Shown: positions 27,071-39,452, counted from the stretch's first letter. The stretch: 64,000 bases of DNA from Neisseriaceae bacterium (GCA_016864895.1 CP046107.1:248001-312000); one strand, 5' to 3'. Notes: generated from the letters alone by a model not told the origin. Made by a program: numbers and translations.

Positions 27071-28519
27071 ATGGAAGAATTTACTAATTTTTGGGCAGTT
27101 TGCATTACTCAACTTGAAAAAGAGATGAGTGAGTATCAATTTAATACGTGGATCCCTCTATTAACCACCAGTAAGCAAACAGAAAATTGGTTATTGTTCG
27201 CACCTACTCAGTTTATTCTAAACTTAGTTAGAGAAAACTGCTTAGCTAAAATTAACACAATTAAAAATGAAATGAACCCAGATTTTCCCCCTATTATCCT
27301 CAAAGTGGGGAAAGGTGACATAAAGGTAATAGATTTAAATCGAAAAAAAAATTCAAAAAATAACACAAATGAATTAACAATTGGTTCTGTTTCTCCCAGT
27401 GATGAATTTCCTTCTCAAAAAAATATTAGGTCTCAAGATAATTTGACCCCAGTTGGTAACCTATCGGATAAAAGAAATATTAATACGGGTTACGAACATA
27501 CGAGATTAAAACCAGATCTAACTTTTGAAAACCTGGTAGTAGGTAAAAGTAACAGAATAGCAGCTAATGTAGGTGCAGCTATTGCTGATGCTATTGGAAA
27601 AAAAGACTATAATCCCTTTTTTGTTTATGGGTCAACAGGACTAGGTAAAACTCATTTAGCTCAGGCTGTTGCTAACCGTATATTTTTTCAGGGTATCCAT
27701 ACACGGATTAGATGTATCCATGCTGAAAGATTCATTAATGATTTTATTAAACATGTTAGAAGATCAGATATTGATGGTTTTAAAAAGTCTTATAAAGGAT
27801 TAGATTTATTAATTCTAGATGATGTACAGTTTATCGCTGGCAAAGAGAGAACAATGGAAGAGTTCTTTTATCTTTTCAATGATATATTGGATAAAGATAA
27901 GCAAATTATTTTGACCTCTGATAGATTACCATCAGAAATAGATAAAATGGATAAACGCTTGATATCCCGATTTTCTTGTGGTTTAACCGTGGAAATAGAG
28001 CCACCAGAATTAGAAATGAGAGTGGCAATTTTACACAAAAAAGCTGAGTCAGCTAATTTCAGATTACCCGATGATATTGCCTTTTTCATCGCACAAAGTA
28101 TTAAGTCTAATGTACGGGATTTGGAGGGCGCTCTAAATAGAGTAAAGGCTCATTCTAAATTTGTCAATGAGCCATTAACCATAGATTTAGTAAAATCAGC
28201 ACTGAAAGACATACTTGCTATCGGTAGTAAACAAATCACTGTTGCTCAAATACAAGAGGTAGTGGCCAACTATTATAATATAAAAGTATCCGATATTAAA
28301 GGAAACAAACGCACTAAAAAAATTGTTAGGCCAAGACAGGTGGCTATGTCTCTTGCCAAAGAATTAACCGAACATAGTTTGCCCTTTATTGGGGATGAAT
28401 TTGGAGGCAAGGATCATACGACAGTAATTCATTCTCATAAAACGATCATGAATCTTCGTACAAAGGATTACGAGTTAGAGCAAGAATACAAGATTTTGAT
28501 TAATATACTGAATAGCTAA
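27071..28519 (+). CDS. dnaA: Chromosomal replication initiator protein DnaA
   Basis: AAA+ protein that binds DnaA boxes and opens the origin. Length 482 aa. Order: N-terminal DnaB-interaction domain (ITQLEKEMSEYQFNTWI), a variable polar linker (about 95-150), AAA+ core with Walker A YGSTGLGKTHLAQA (near 190) and Walker B LLILDDVQFIAGKE (near 255), and the C-terminal DNA-binding domain with PRQVAMSLAKELTEHSLPFIGDEFGGKDHTTV. It begins the replication block dnaA-dnaN-gyrB; recF is missing from the block, as is common in betaproteobacteria. The ribosome site is weak (AAAGAA). Confidence 0.97.
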   Translation: MEEFTNFWAVCITQLEKEMSEYQFNTWIPLLTTSKQTENWLLFAPTQFILNLVRENCLAKINTIKNEMNPDFPPIILKVGKGDIKVIDLNRKKNSKNNTNELTIGSVSPSDEFPSQKNIRSQDNLTPVGNLSDKRNINTGYEHTRLKPDLTFENLVVGKSNRIAANVGAAIADAIGKKDYNPFFVYGSTGLGKTHLAQAVANRIFFQGIHTRIRCIHAERFINDFIKHVRRSDIDGFKKSYKGLDLLILDDVQFIAGKERTMEEFFYLFNDILDKDKQIILTSDRLPSEIDKMDKRLISRFSCGLTVEIEPPELEMRVAILHKKAESANFRLPDDIAFFIAQSIKSNVRDLEGALNRVKAHSKFVNEPLTIDLVKSALKDILAIGSKQITVAQIQEVVANYYNIKVSDIKGNKRTKKIVRPRQVAMSLAKELTEHSLPFIGDEFGGKDHTTVIHSHKTIMNLRTKDYELEQEYKILINILNS

Positions 28520-28543
28520 AATTTAGAGAATAGGAAATATGCT

Positions 28544-29650
28544 ATGTTGATATTAGAAACAACACGTTCGGAACTATTAAAACCATTACAAACAATATCT
28601 GGTATTATAGAAAGAAGGCATACAATGCCTATTCTATCTAATGTTCTAATTGAAAATAAATCAGGTCAGGTAAGTTTTCTTGGCACTGATTTAGAGATTC
28701 AAATGCATACTTTAGGACCTAAAATAAACTTACCCGATTTTGCTTTTACCACGAACGTAAAAAAGTTTTTAGATATTTTGCGAGTCTTACCAGAATCTTC
28801 ACTGGTACGGCTTGATTTACATGATAATTTATTGACCATTCGCTCTGGAAAAGGTCGGTATAATTTACAAGTACTGCCTGTCAAAGATTTTCCATCAATG
28901 AAAGCAGAAAGTGAAGTTAAAATAGCCTTTAGTCTAACGCAAAAAATTTTGCATGAAATGTTTTCATTAATTCAATATGCAATGGCAACTCAAGATATCC
29001 GTTATTATCTAATGGGTCTTCTGTTACAAATAGAAAGTAATGAATTAAAAATTGTAGCCACTGATGGGCACAGATTAGCTTACGCTTCACATCCCATGGA
29101 GGTTGATTTACCAGATGTAAATGATATTATCATTCCTAGGAAGACAGTTTTGGAACTTTACAAGTTACTCAATTCTCCTGATGAGCTAGTAACAGTACAA
29201 ATCTTATCGGATAAAATTCGTTTTCTAAGTAAAGAAACAGAAATACTAAGTAAGATTATCAACAGTAAATTTCCAAACTACAAAGCTGTTATTCCTCTAG
29301 ATAATCATAATATATTTACTATCAATAGGGCACAACTCTTAGGTGCTTTAGAACGTGTTGCCATCTTAGCCAATGAAAAATTAAGAGGTGTAAATTTATT
29401 TTTACGCCCTGGAAAATTAACTGTCTCTTGTTCTAATAATGAACAAGAAGAGGCACAAGAAGAGTTGGAAATTTCTTACCAAGGGAGTTCTCTAGATATG
29501 GCTTTCAATATTTTATACATATTAGATGTTTTGAGAAGTGTTAATAGTGAGGAAATGGAACTGGCATTTGGGACAGAAAAAAGTTCAGGATTATTTACAA
29601 TTCCGAATAATGATTGTTTTAAATATGTTGTAATGCCAATGAGAATTTAA
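28544..29650 (+). CDS. dnaN: DNA polymerase III beta sliding clamp
   Basis: Ring-shaped processivity clamp, 368 aa (E. coli 366), with three repeated clamp domains. Visible: LLKPLQTISGIIERRHTMPIL at the N-terminus, VATDGHRLAY near residue 170, PRKTVLEL, and the C-terminal YVVMPMRI, which matches the family ending (VxMPMRL) that helps form the client-binding pocket. AGGA lies 8 bases before the chosen ATG; the ATG at 28538 is out of frame and closes after three codons. Follows dnaA by 24 bases and precedes gyrB by 18. Confidence 0.97.
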   Translation: MLILETTRSELLKPLQTISGIIERRHTMPILSNVLIENKSGQVSFLGTDLEIQMHTLGPKINLPDFAFTTNVKKFLDILRVLPESSLVRLDLHDNLLTIRSGKGRYNLQVLPVKDFPSMKAESEVKIAFSLTQKILHEMFSLIQYAMATQDIRYYLMGLLLQIESNELKIVATDGHRLAYASHPMEVDLPDVNDIIIPRKTVLELYKLLNSPDELVTVQILSDKIRFLSKETEILSKIINSKFPNYKAVIPLDNHNIFTINRAQLLGALERVAILANEKLRGVNLFLRPGKLTVSCSNNEQEEAQEELEISYQGSSLDMAFNILYILDVLRSVNSEEMELAFGTEKSSGLFTIPNNDCFKYVVMPMRI

Positions 29651-32068
<2,418 letters not shown>

Positions 32069-32174
32069 TAAAATGATTTATTTTAAATGATATATTATGT
32101 TCAATTCTGCTGATAAAAACCTTACGTTTAATAACTACTGACATTCTTGAAATAAAGGCTTATCTTTACTTTTA

Positions 32175-32894
32175 TTATTTGATTTCTATTAAAGATAATA
32201 ATTGAGAAAAATTTACATTAGTTTTTTGTTTTAGATGATTTGCTTTTGCTCTGAGAACTTTTTTCGAACAGGAAGGTAGTTTCCTTTTAAACCCCATAAC
32301 TGCAATGTTGCCATAAGTAGTGGCAGGACATGTCACAATCTCATTTTTAAAAACTTGTCTTAGATCCTGTAAGTTCTTAGAGTAATAAGGATATCCCTGC
32401 CACCAGTTAAATACAACAGATCCTTGGGGTGTTAATTTTTGCAAACAATAATCAAAAAAATCAACTGAAACAAACTGGGGTAACATTCCATCAGCATCAA
32501 AAATATCAACTAAAATAAGATCAAATTGATCACTTTTCTGTTTGGGTAACCAGTTAAAAGCATCATCAAGAATAATATCAACTATTTTACTTGTTTGATT
32601 AAGTTGGAACATTGACCGAGCAATACCTATTATTTTAGGATTAATCTCTACAGCTATTTGTTTAACTTCGGGGAAAAAGGTATCAAACCAACGAACCAAT
32701 GACCCTGCACCCAGTCCTAGATGTACAACAAAAGTGAATTGATCTAGAAACAAAAGAGAAGCAACCATAGCCTGAGAATACGATAATACCAGCTGACTAG
32801 GATCCTTTAAAGACATAGCACTTTGAATAATATCATTCCCTAAATGCAAAGATAAGATTCCATTTTTCTCTGATAAAATAACTTCATCTGACAT
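32175..32894 (-). CDS. Spermidine-synthase-like methyltransferase-fold protein
   Basis: Length 239 aa. Rossmann fold of the spermidine synthase family: FVVHLGLGAGSLVRWFDTFFPEV near residue 55, AVEINPKIIGIAR (acidic residue binding the nucleoside), DAFNWLPKQ and DLILVDIFDADGMLPQ. The N-terminal beta-domain of true SpeE is short, and the usual GGGDG appears as GLGAG, so the aminopropyl-transfer activity is uncertain. It lies 22 bases after potI, at the end of a putrescine/polyamine importer operon, which supports a polyamine link. Confidence 0.7.
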   Translation of the reverse strand: MSDEVILSEKNGILSLHLGNDIIQSAMSLKDPSQLVLSYSQAMVASLLFLDQFTFVVHLGLGAGSLVRWFDTFFPEVKQIAVEINPKIIGIARSMFQLNQTSKIVDIILDDAFNWLPKQKSDQFDLILVDIFDADGMLPQFVSVDFFDYCLQKLTPQGSVVFNWWQGYPYYSKNLQDLRQVFKNEIVTCPATTYGNIAVMGFKRKLPSCSKKVLRAKANHLKQKTNVNFSQLLSLIEIK

Positions 32895-32916
32895 AACATT
32901 TATTTCACTAATTGAA

Positions 32917-33768
32917 TTAATAACTAGAATTTTTGACCTGATTTTTCATCAATAAATAATTACCACCGATAACCAATGTTCCAATAACAACCAGCATAAT
33001 TGTTGCTAAAACATTCATTTGAGGATCTAACCCTCTGCGAATTTTAGAGAAAATGATCTGTGGTAATGTAACAGATTCTGGACCAGATACAAAAGTAGCA
33101 ATCACTAGATCATCAAAGGATAAAGTGAACCCCAACATAAAACCCGAGATAATAGCAGGCATGATCATAGGTAGAGTGATAACAAAAAAGATTTTTAATG
33201 GCCTTGCACCCAAGTCCATAGCCGCCTCCTCTAAAGAATCATCCAATTCACTTAATCTTGCACGGATGATCACAGTAACATAGGCCATAATCATGGTAGT
33301 ATGTGCTAACCAAATAGTAAAGAAACCCCTTTCAAATCTAAAATTTTCAAATCCTATGGCTTGGATCACTATTTGGGTTTGAAAAATTAACATCAACATA
33401 GATAATCCTGAAATTACTTCAGGCATCATCATCGGTGCATTAACCATACCTGCAAATAAGGTATTTCCCTTAAAAATTTTAATACGTTCTAAAGCATACC
33501 CTGCCAACATACCCAAAATAACTGCACTAGCTGAAGATACAATAGCCATTTTTAAAGATAACCATGCTGAACTTAAAATAACCTCATTATGTAATAATTC
33601 AAAGTACCACTTAGTTGTAAAACCACCCCAAACAGTTACCATTTTTGAATCATTGAAAGAATAAATAACTAAAATGAAAAGAGGTAAATATAAAAATAAA
33701 AGACCAAGTACTAAACAAATTTTCAGAAACCATGAAGAATAGGAATAACCATTTTGACTATGTTTCAT
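32917..33768 (-). CDS. potI: Polyamine ABC transporter permease PotI
   Basis: Inner-membrane permease, 283 aa (E. coli PotI 281), with six membrane segments. The EAA loop reads EEAAMDLGARPLKIFFVITLP near residue 180, the contact with the ATPase PotG. TLSFDDLVIATFVSGP near 225 and the start LFLYLPLFILVIYSFNDS are typical PotI/PotC. Its start overlaps the potH stop by 4 bases (ATGA coupling). The substrate, putrescine or spermidine, cannot be settled from permease sequence alone. Confidence 0.9.
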   Translation of the reverse strand: MKHSQNGYSYSSWFLKICLVLGLLFLYLPLFILVIYSFNDSKMVTVWGGFTTKWYFELLHNEVILSSAWLSLKMAIVSSASAVILGMLAGYALERIKIFKGNTLFAGMVNAPMMMPEVISGLSMLMLIFQTQIVIQAIGFENFRFERGFFTIWLAHTTMIMAYVTVIIRARLSELDDSLEEAAMDLGARPLKIFFVITLPMIMPAIISGFMLGFTLSFDDLVIATFVSGPESVTLPQIIFSKIRRGLDPQMNVLATIMLVVIGTLVIGGNYLLMKNQVKNSSY

Positions 33769-34856
33769 TTGGCTTCTCCTGAATGATGCTTATTTTCAGA
33801 ACGATGATGAATAACTAAAGGAATAATTAAAATGGCTACCATAACAACTGCAACAGCAGATGCTAAAGGCCAATTATTTTGATCAAAGAACGCTTGCCAT
33901 AACACTTTACCAATCATTAGATTCTCCGATCCTCCCACTAACTCAGGAACCACATATTCCCCTACTACTGGAATAAATACCAACATGGAACCCGCAATCA
34001 CTCCTGGTTTAGATAAAGGCCATGTAATTTGCGTAAATGTTTTAAAAGGCTTAGCACCTAAATCAGCAGCTGCTTGTCTTAATTTAGGGTCAATTTTTAT
34101 TAACTGTGTATATAAAGGTAAAATCATAAATGGTAAATAAGTATAAACTAGAACTAAAACTAAAGAAAATTCATTATAAAACATATCCCAGAGGCCAATT
34201 GAAATGGTTGTATTTAATACTTTAGAAAGAAATATAGATATATTTTGTAATAATTGGTTGATAATACCATTCATGCTTAATAGTGACATCCATGCATAAA
34301 CTCTAAGTAAAAAAGAGGTCCAAAAAGGCAACATAACTAATAACAATAAAATGTTACGATATTTAAACCGAACTTTTGTAATCGCATAAGCAATAGGATA
34401 ACCCATTAATAAACAAAAGAACGTCGTAAGAAGTGCATAATAAACAGAATATATATAAGCCTTAATATAGATATTTTGTCCACTAGTAATTAAGTTTTGT
34501 TGACTTAAAAACTGATATAACTGATCAAAATGAACTATTTTTGTAAGAAAGTTAAAAGGATTCAACTCATATAATAAGCTACTAGAAAATTGTTCAAATA
34601 TTTCCTGATAATTAGTAAAATTAACAAAAATACTTAATTGGTTCAGATCAGTGTTATAAACTACAAGCGAAGTGTAAGGAGGAATCGCAACCTCCTGTAC
34701 TGAAAAACTAATCTTGAATACAATAATAAAAGGTATTAGAAAAAATAAAATCAACCATAAATACGGAATTAGTACAATTAAATGTTGTTTTACACTTTTG
34801 ATATCCTCATTCTTCTTACGACCGGAAGATAATAACCATTTCATGTTCTTCTCCAA
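33765..34856 (-). CDS. potH: Polyamine ABC transporter permease PotH
   Basis: Partner permease of PotI, 363 aa. LIPYLWLILFFLIPFIIVFKIS opens the first membrane segment (seen in parts), IPPYTSLV follows, and the EAA loop is RQAAADLGAKPFKTFTQITWP near residue 265. VGEYVVPELVGG and MIGKVLWQAFFDQNNWPLASA are hallmark PotH. It is about 45 residues longer than E. coli PotH (317) because of an insert in the first periplasmic loop, around residues 90-130, rich in aromatic and Leu residues. One base after the potG stop. Confidence 0.9.
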   Translation of the reverse strand: MEKNMKWLLSSGRKKNEDIKSVKQHLIVLIPYLWLILFFLIPFIIVFKISFSVQEVAIPPYTSLVVYNTDLNQLSIFVNFTNYQEIFEQFSSSLLYELNPFNFLTKIVHFDQLYQFLSQQNLITSGQNIYIKAYIYSVYYALLTTFFCLLMGYPIAYAITKVRFKYRNILLLLVMLPFWTSFLLRVYAWMSLLSMNGIINQLLQNISIFLSKVLNTTISIGLWDMFYNEFSLVLVLVYTYLPFMILPLYTQLIKIDPKLRQAAADLGAKPFKTFTQITWPLSKPGVIAGSMLVFIPVVGEYVVPELVGGSENLMIGKVLWQAFFDQNNWPLASAVAVVMVAILIIPLVIHHRSENKHHSGEAK

Positions 34857-34857
34857 A

Positions 34858-35994
34858 CTATCTGGTTAGTGCGACAGGCTGATCGCTGTGCCATGCTATG
34901 TAGACGGTATCTCCCCAGGTAGGAGGTCTTTCATCTGCCAAATACCATCGAGAAGAAGGAATAGTACTTCTCATAATAAAACCACTATCTAATCTCACAT
35001 AATAAACAGCAACACTTCCTAAAAAGGCAATTTCTTCTACTACGCCTGATGCCCAATTATAATCTGTTAAATGACTGGGTTTGGTCTTATACATATTCAC
35101 ATCTTCTGGTCTGATACTGACCCAAACTTCCATATTGTCTGGGCCGCCAAGACTATAGGATAAGTAAAAATGGTTATTAAGATGTTCGGAAATAATTTCC
35201 ATTGAATCTGATTGATCACTAACAACAAACCCATGTAATATGTTGGTGTCACCCAAAAATTGAGCTGTAAAACGACTGTTAGGATATTTATAAATATCAA
35301 AAGGTTTACCTACTTGTTGAAATTTACCATCTGACATAACAGCAATACGAGTCGCCATTGTCATGGCTTCCTCTTGATCATGTGTAATCATAACACAGGT
35401 CACCGCCACCATTTCGATAGTATTAACCAACTCCAACTGAGTTTGTTTTCTTAAATTTTTATCTAATGCTCCTAAGGGTTCATCCAATAATAAAACTTTG
35501 GGCTTTTTCACGAGTGAACGTGCTAAAGCAACACGTTGTTGTTGCCCTCCAGACAATTGATTAGGTTTACGATTAGCGAACTTACTCATTTGTACCAATT
35601 TCAACATCTGTGCAGTTCTCTCTTCAATTTCGTCCTTAGATATTTTGTCTTGCTTGAGTCCAAACGCAACATTTTGTTCTACAGTCATATGCGGAAATAA
35701 CGCATAACTTTGAAACATCATATTAATAGGTCTGTCATAAGGCTTATCTTTAGTAATATCCTTACCATCTAAGATAATTCTCCCAGAAGTTGGCTTTTCG
35801 ATGCCTGCTAGTATCCTGAGTAAGGTTGACTTCCCACCTCCTGAACTACCTAAAAGAGCAAATATTTCTCCTTGATAAATATCCTGACTAACGTCATCTA
35901 CAGCATAGTAATCACCAAAGGTTTTGGTCACATTTTGTATTTTTAAAAAAGGAGTATCTTTTTCCAGAACTTTGTCAACGTCATTATTTACCAT
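34858..35994 (-). CDS. potG: Polyamine ABC transporter ATP-binding protein PotG
   Basis: ATPase of the polyamine importer, 378 aa. Walker A LLGSSGGGKSTLLR (near residue 50), signature LSGGQQQRVALARSL (near 145) and Walker B VLLLDEPLGALDKNLR, followed by the TOBE regulatory domain (WVSIRPEDVNMYKTKP, near 300). First gene of potG-potH-potI-(speE-like). The periplasmic binding protein gene (potF/potD) that usually leads the operon is not adjacent; upstream is 635 bases with only a doubtful ORF. AAGG precedes the ATG. Confidence 0.92.
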   Translation of the reverse strand: MVNNDVDKVLEKDTPFLKIQNVTKTFGDYYAVDDVSQDIYQGEIFALLGSSGGGKSTLLRILAGIEKPTSGRIILDGKDITKDKPYDRPINMMFQSYALFPHMTVEQNVAFGLKQDKISKDEIEERTAQMLKLVQMSKFANRKPNQLSGGQQQRVALARSLVKKPKVLLLDEPLGALDKNLRKQTQLELVNTIEMVAVTCVMITHDQEEAMTMATRIAVMSDGKFQQVGKPFDIYKYPNSRFTAQFLGDTNILHGFVVSDQSDSMEIISEHLNNHFYLSYSLGGPDNMEVWVSIRPEDVNMYKTKPSHLTDYNWASGVVEEIAFLGSVAVYYVRLDSGFIMRSTIPSSRWYLADERPPTWGDTVYIAWHSDQPVALTR

Positions 35995-36315
35995 GTTAAT
36001 TTACCTTAGTTAAATACTCGTGAACCAAATAACTTTGGACACAAAAGGGAGATTATACTGCTTAAAATCATAAAAAAAAACGTCACTAGTATAAAAATGA
36101 AAATTAACTCATAAAACATTACATTGCAAACTAATAATTGCAGCATGTGTCCTTACAACAATAAACTTTTTTCTTAATATTTTTAGCTAAGCTCACTAAA
36201 ATTTGAGTGAATATTTTTAGAAATGAGGTTCATATCACTATGATGCCTGAAAATACTCAATCAAAGTTGTCATTTAACTGTAAAATCCTTAGAAAATTCT
36301 ATTGAATAACAGAGT
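35995..36315. other. Intergenic region upstream of potG
   Basis: About 320 bases, AT-rich, presumably holding the potG promoter on the minus strand. I found no confident promoter, RNA gene or repeat. A short stem, TCACT / AGTGA near 36200, is the only structure noted. Confidence 0.4.
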
Positions 36316-36621
36316 ATGACAGTTATATATTTCACCCTCAAAACTAATGACAAGATTTACTCTACCATTAAACCAAATCCCTTATATTATACGTATTGGA
36401 AAAGTGGAGCAGTATCTCATACTACTAAAATATTAAAATTTTATCTTCCTAAAAAATGGAAACTTACGATGAAATTGATAGATTATAAATATAAATCTAG
36501 ATATTTAAAGTATTGTACAAGATCCATCGTATCATCAAAATTTAAGGACACTGAGCTTCCTAATGATTATAATATCAAACGATATTTTGAGATTGGAAAT
36601 CAAAAATTAAATTTAACTTAA
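36316..36621 (+). CDS. Doubtful small ORF, 101 aa
   Basis: Not recognised. The protein would be basic and rich in Tyr, Lys and Thr (KFYLPKKWKLTMKLIDYKYK), with no signal peptide, membrane segment or known motif. There is no Shine-Dalgarno before the ATG. It ends 9 bases before pqiA. It may be a chance ORF in AT-rich DNA or a decayed gene; listed only because it fills an otherwise empty stretch. Confidence 0.2.
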   Translation: MTVIYFTLKTNDKIYSTIKPNPLYYTYWKSGAVSHTTKILKFYLPKKWKLTMKLIDYKYKSRYLKYCTRSIVSSKFKDTELPNDYNIKRYFEIGNQKLNLT

Positions 36622-36630
36622 TTAATTGAC

Positions 36631-37875
36631 ATGTGGAATTACAACTCTATGGATAATACAACTATTAATTCAGATATTTATATAGAAAACGTCAATAGAG
36701 ATAACAGTATCTCAGCTAGAGAGATGATATGTCATTTTTGTAATGCCGAATTTGATATTGAAAAAGTACATCCAGGAGAGCAAGTCAACTGCCCTCAGTG
36801 TCAACAGACATTAATTCGAATAGAAAAAAAACCAATCACAACACCCATAATTTATGGTCTTTTGTCTTTATTGGCTTTCTTCTTCTCTCTTACTTTCCCT
36901 TTACTGAATGTGGTAATTCCTATTGTTGAAGATAGAACAAGTATTTCCTTATTAAGGATATTTGAATACTTAAATTCTCAAGGTTTTATATTTCTATCAT
37001 TTGTCTTTGTCTTATTTGTGTTAATCATACCCTTAATTTTCATTATGGCTACATTGTATGTTTACTGTGGATTATTTTTACAGAAACGATGGGTCAAAAT
37101 AAAAGAGGTTGCTCATATTTTGGTTAAGTTAAAACCATGGATTATGGTAGACATATTCTGTATCTCGGTTATCGTAGCATTATTTAAAATAAAAGCGCTA
37201 GCTGATGTATATTTTGATTATACAATGATTACTATATTTGGATATTCTATATTTTTAGCAAGAACTGTATTATCAATTTCTGACTACTGGCTAAAAGAAA
37301 AAATTTTAAATTTAGAAGGTAGTACAACTCAGATTAAAAAACAATCAGCGATAGAGATTAAGCAAGAAGCTAGACTAAAAGTCCATTTATCATGGACATT
37401 ATTGATCACAGCAGTCATATTTTATATTCCTGCGAATGTCTATCCTATGATGATTACAGATGGGATAAGTTTTTATTATTCCAGTACAATATTGGAAGGA
37501 ATTATACAAATTTGGGATTTAGGAGATTATGTTATTTCTACTGTAATATTTGTAGCAAGTTTTTTGATTCCAATTACTAAGATTTTTATCCTATTCATCA
37601 TATTATTGGCAATAAGTTATAAAAGAGCTCTCTCACCAGGAAATTTAACAAAATGTTATGTTGTAATAGAAAAAATAGGGAGATGGTCCATGATCGATGT
37701 TTTTGTTATCACGCTAATGACATCTCTTTTCACATCCCCAATAATTTGCATTCTACCAGGTTTAGCAATTATTTACTTTTGTCTTGTAGTTATAATAACA
37801 ATGTTAGCTACAAATATTATTGATACTCGTTTATTATGGGTAGATAGTCAGAATAAGCAGTATGAGATGGACTAA
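36631..37875 (+). CDS. pqiA: Intermembrane transport protein PqiA
   Basis: Inner-membrane partner of the PqiB MCE tunnel, part of the lipid-transport/paraquat-inducible system. Length 414 aa (E. coli 417). One N-terminal zinc ribbon, CHFCNAEFDIEKVHPGEQ then NCPQCQQTLI (residues about 35-62), followed by two copies of a four-helix membrane module. FPLLNVV in the first copy and ANVYPMMITDG in the second mark the start of each half, and GRWSMIDVFVITLM is the conserved late motif. Compared with E. coli, the second zinc ribbon between the halves is missing (only a charged linker, TQIKKQSAIEIKQEARLK). The ATG at 36652 is an alternative start. Overlap-free, 2 bases before pqiB. Confidence 0.92.
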   Translation: MWNYNSMDNTTINSDIYIENVNRDNSISAREMICHFCNAEFDIEKVHPGEQVNCPQCQQTLIRIEKKPITTPIIYGLLSLLAFFFSLTFPLLNVVIPIVEDRTSISLLRIFEYLNSQGFIFLSFVFVLFVLIIPLIFIMATLYVYCGLFLQKRWVKIKEVAHILVKLKPWIMVDIFCISVIVALFKIKALADVYFDYTMITIFGYSIFLARTVLSISDYWLKEKILNLEGSTTQIKKQSAIEIKQEARLKVHLSWTLLITAVIFYIPANVYPMMITDGISFYYSSTILEGIIQIWDLGDYVISTVIFVASFLIPITKIFILFIILLAISYKRALSPGNLTKCYVVIEKIGRWSMIDVFVITLMTSLFTSPIICILPGLAIIYFCLVVIITMLATNIIDTRLLWVDSQNKQYEMD

Positions 37876-37877
37876 AT

Positions 37878-39452
37878 ATGACAGTTAAAAACTCTAAAAT
37901 TTCGATGATATCGGTGGTATGGTTTATCCCCGTCGTGGCGATTATAACTGGAATTTGGCTTTCATATGATTACTATAAATCTTTGGGAGAGTCAGTGACC
38001 CTATATATTTCCAATGCAAATGGTTTGAAAGTTAACAATACAGTTCTGAAAGTTTTAAACGTAGAGGTAGGTAAAATTAAAAGTATGAAATTAACACCAG
38101 ATAGTAAAAGTGTCATCATGAAAGCATATATTAATAGTGATAATAAACAATTACTTGCAGAAGATGCCCAATATTGGGTAGTAAAACCCATCATTGCCAA
38201 AGGTGGCGTATCGGGGCTATCCACTCTTATTTCAGGTTCTTACATTGAAATTATGCCAGGTATGAGTAAAACTAAAAAAAATGAATTTATTGTTTACGAT
38301 AGACCTCCTTTAATGTCTTATCAAAGTCAAGGCAGTATTGTTAAATTAATAGGAAAAGATAATGGTACATTATTAGGTGCTGGTAGTGCTATTCTTTATA
38401 AGGGTATCCATGTAGGTACTGTTGAACACTCTTATTTCGATCCAATAACTAAAACGACACATTATCAAATTTTTATCTCTTCTCCTAATGACGAATTGTT
38501 AGGTAAAAATATTAATTTTTGGATTACCTTTGGTATCTCATTAGATGGTAGAGGTGGTGAAATAAAAATTAAAGGTTTGAACTTTGATAATCTAGTTGGA
38601 TCGATTTCTTTTAGTGAACCGAAAGGTATGGATAAAGGTGACCCTATTGATGAAGACTATGAATTTCCTTTATACTCCGATGAATCTGAAATTCCTATAA
38701 ATGTTCCAAATAATACGATTTATTTAGTTGGTTTTTTCAATCAGGATATTAGGAATTTGATCGCTGGCTCCTCAGTTGAATACAAAGGCATTAAAGTTGG
38801 TGAAGTAATAAAAGCTCCTTATTATGCAGGTAGTGATAAGAAAAATATGTTTAAAACAAAAGAAATTCCAGTTCTATTTTATATCAATCCTGATGTGTTA
38901 GATGCTGAATATAAAACTTTAAAACAAGAATTAATACAGGCTATCCAAAATGGTCTAGTGGCTACAATTAATTCAGATAGCTTAATCACTGGGGAAAAGT
39001 ATGTCTATCTATATGAAAAAACGGCTACCGATCACCCTGTATATCCACGAAAACAATATCAAAAATATCCCGTCATACCTACCACACTCTCAGGTGTTGA
39101 TAGTCTACTAGAAAACATTAATCTGGTATTGATGAAAATTCAAAATTTACCTTTAGAAAAAACAGTTAATAAATTAAATAAGAATTTAGATGAATTAAAA
39201 TTCACTTTAAGTTTCATAAAGAATATTACCTCTGATTTAGATAGTGGTAAATTCATTGACAATCTAAATAATACAATCAAAGAACTTGATAAAACTCTCA
39301 AGAGTATTTCTCCGAGTTCTAAAATTTATAAAGATTTAAATAATTTGATACAAAATTTGGATCAGATATCTCGTAAGATAAATGAGAAGCCTAACTCTTT
39401 ATTATTTAACTACAACAAAAAAGATCCTATCCCTAAGGCGACAGTACAATGA
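37878..39452 (+). CDS. pqiB: MCE-domain periplasmic tunnel protein PqiB
   Basis: Length 524 aa (E. coli 546). One N-terminal membrane anchor (ISMISVVWFIPVVAIITGIW), then three MCE domains: near residues 40-130 (YISNANGLKVNNTVLKVLNVEVGKI), 155-245 (LGAGSAILYKGIHVGTVE) and 275-385 (LIAGSSVEYKGIKVGEVI). A long helical C-terminus (LDELKFTLSFIKNIT, ELDKTLKSISP) forms the needle. Such proteins assemble as stacked hexameric rings that span the periplasm and carry lipids. It overlaps pqiC by 4 bases. Confidence 0.92.
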   Translation: MTVKNSKISMISVVWFIPVVAIITGIWLSYDYYKSLGESVTLYISNANGLKVNNTVLKVLNVEVGKIKSMKLTPDSKSVIMKAYINSDNKQLLAEDAQYWVVKPIIAKGGVSGLSTLISGSYIEIMPGMSKTKKNEFIVYDRPPLMSYQSQGSIVKLIGKDNGTLLGAGSAILYKGIHVGTVEHSYFDPITKTTHYQIFISSPNDELLGKNINFWITFGISLDGRGGEIKIKGLNFDNLVGSISFSEPKGMDKGDPIDEDYEFPLYSDESEIPINVPNNTIYLVGFFNQDIRNLIAGSSVEYKGIKVGEVIKAPYYAGSDKKNMFKTKEIPVLFYINPDVLDAEYKTLKQELIQAIQNGLVATINSDSLITGEKYVYLYEKTATDHPVYPRKQYQKYPVIPTTLSGVDSLLENINLVLMKIQNLPLEKTVNKLNKNLDELKFTLSFIKNITSDLDSGKFIDNLNNTIKELDKTLKSISPSSKIYKDLNNLIQNLDQISRKINEKPNSLLFNYNKKDPIPKATVQ

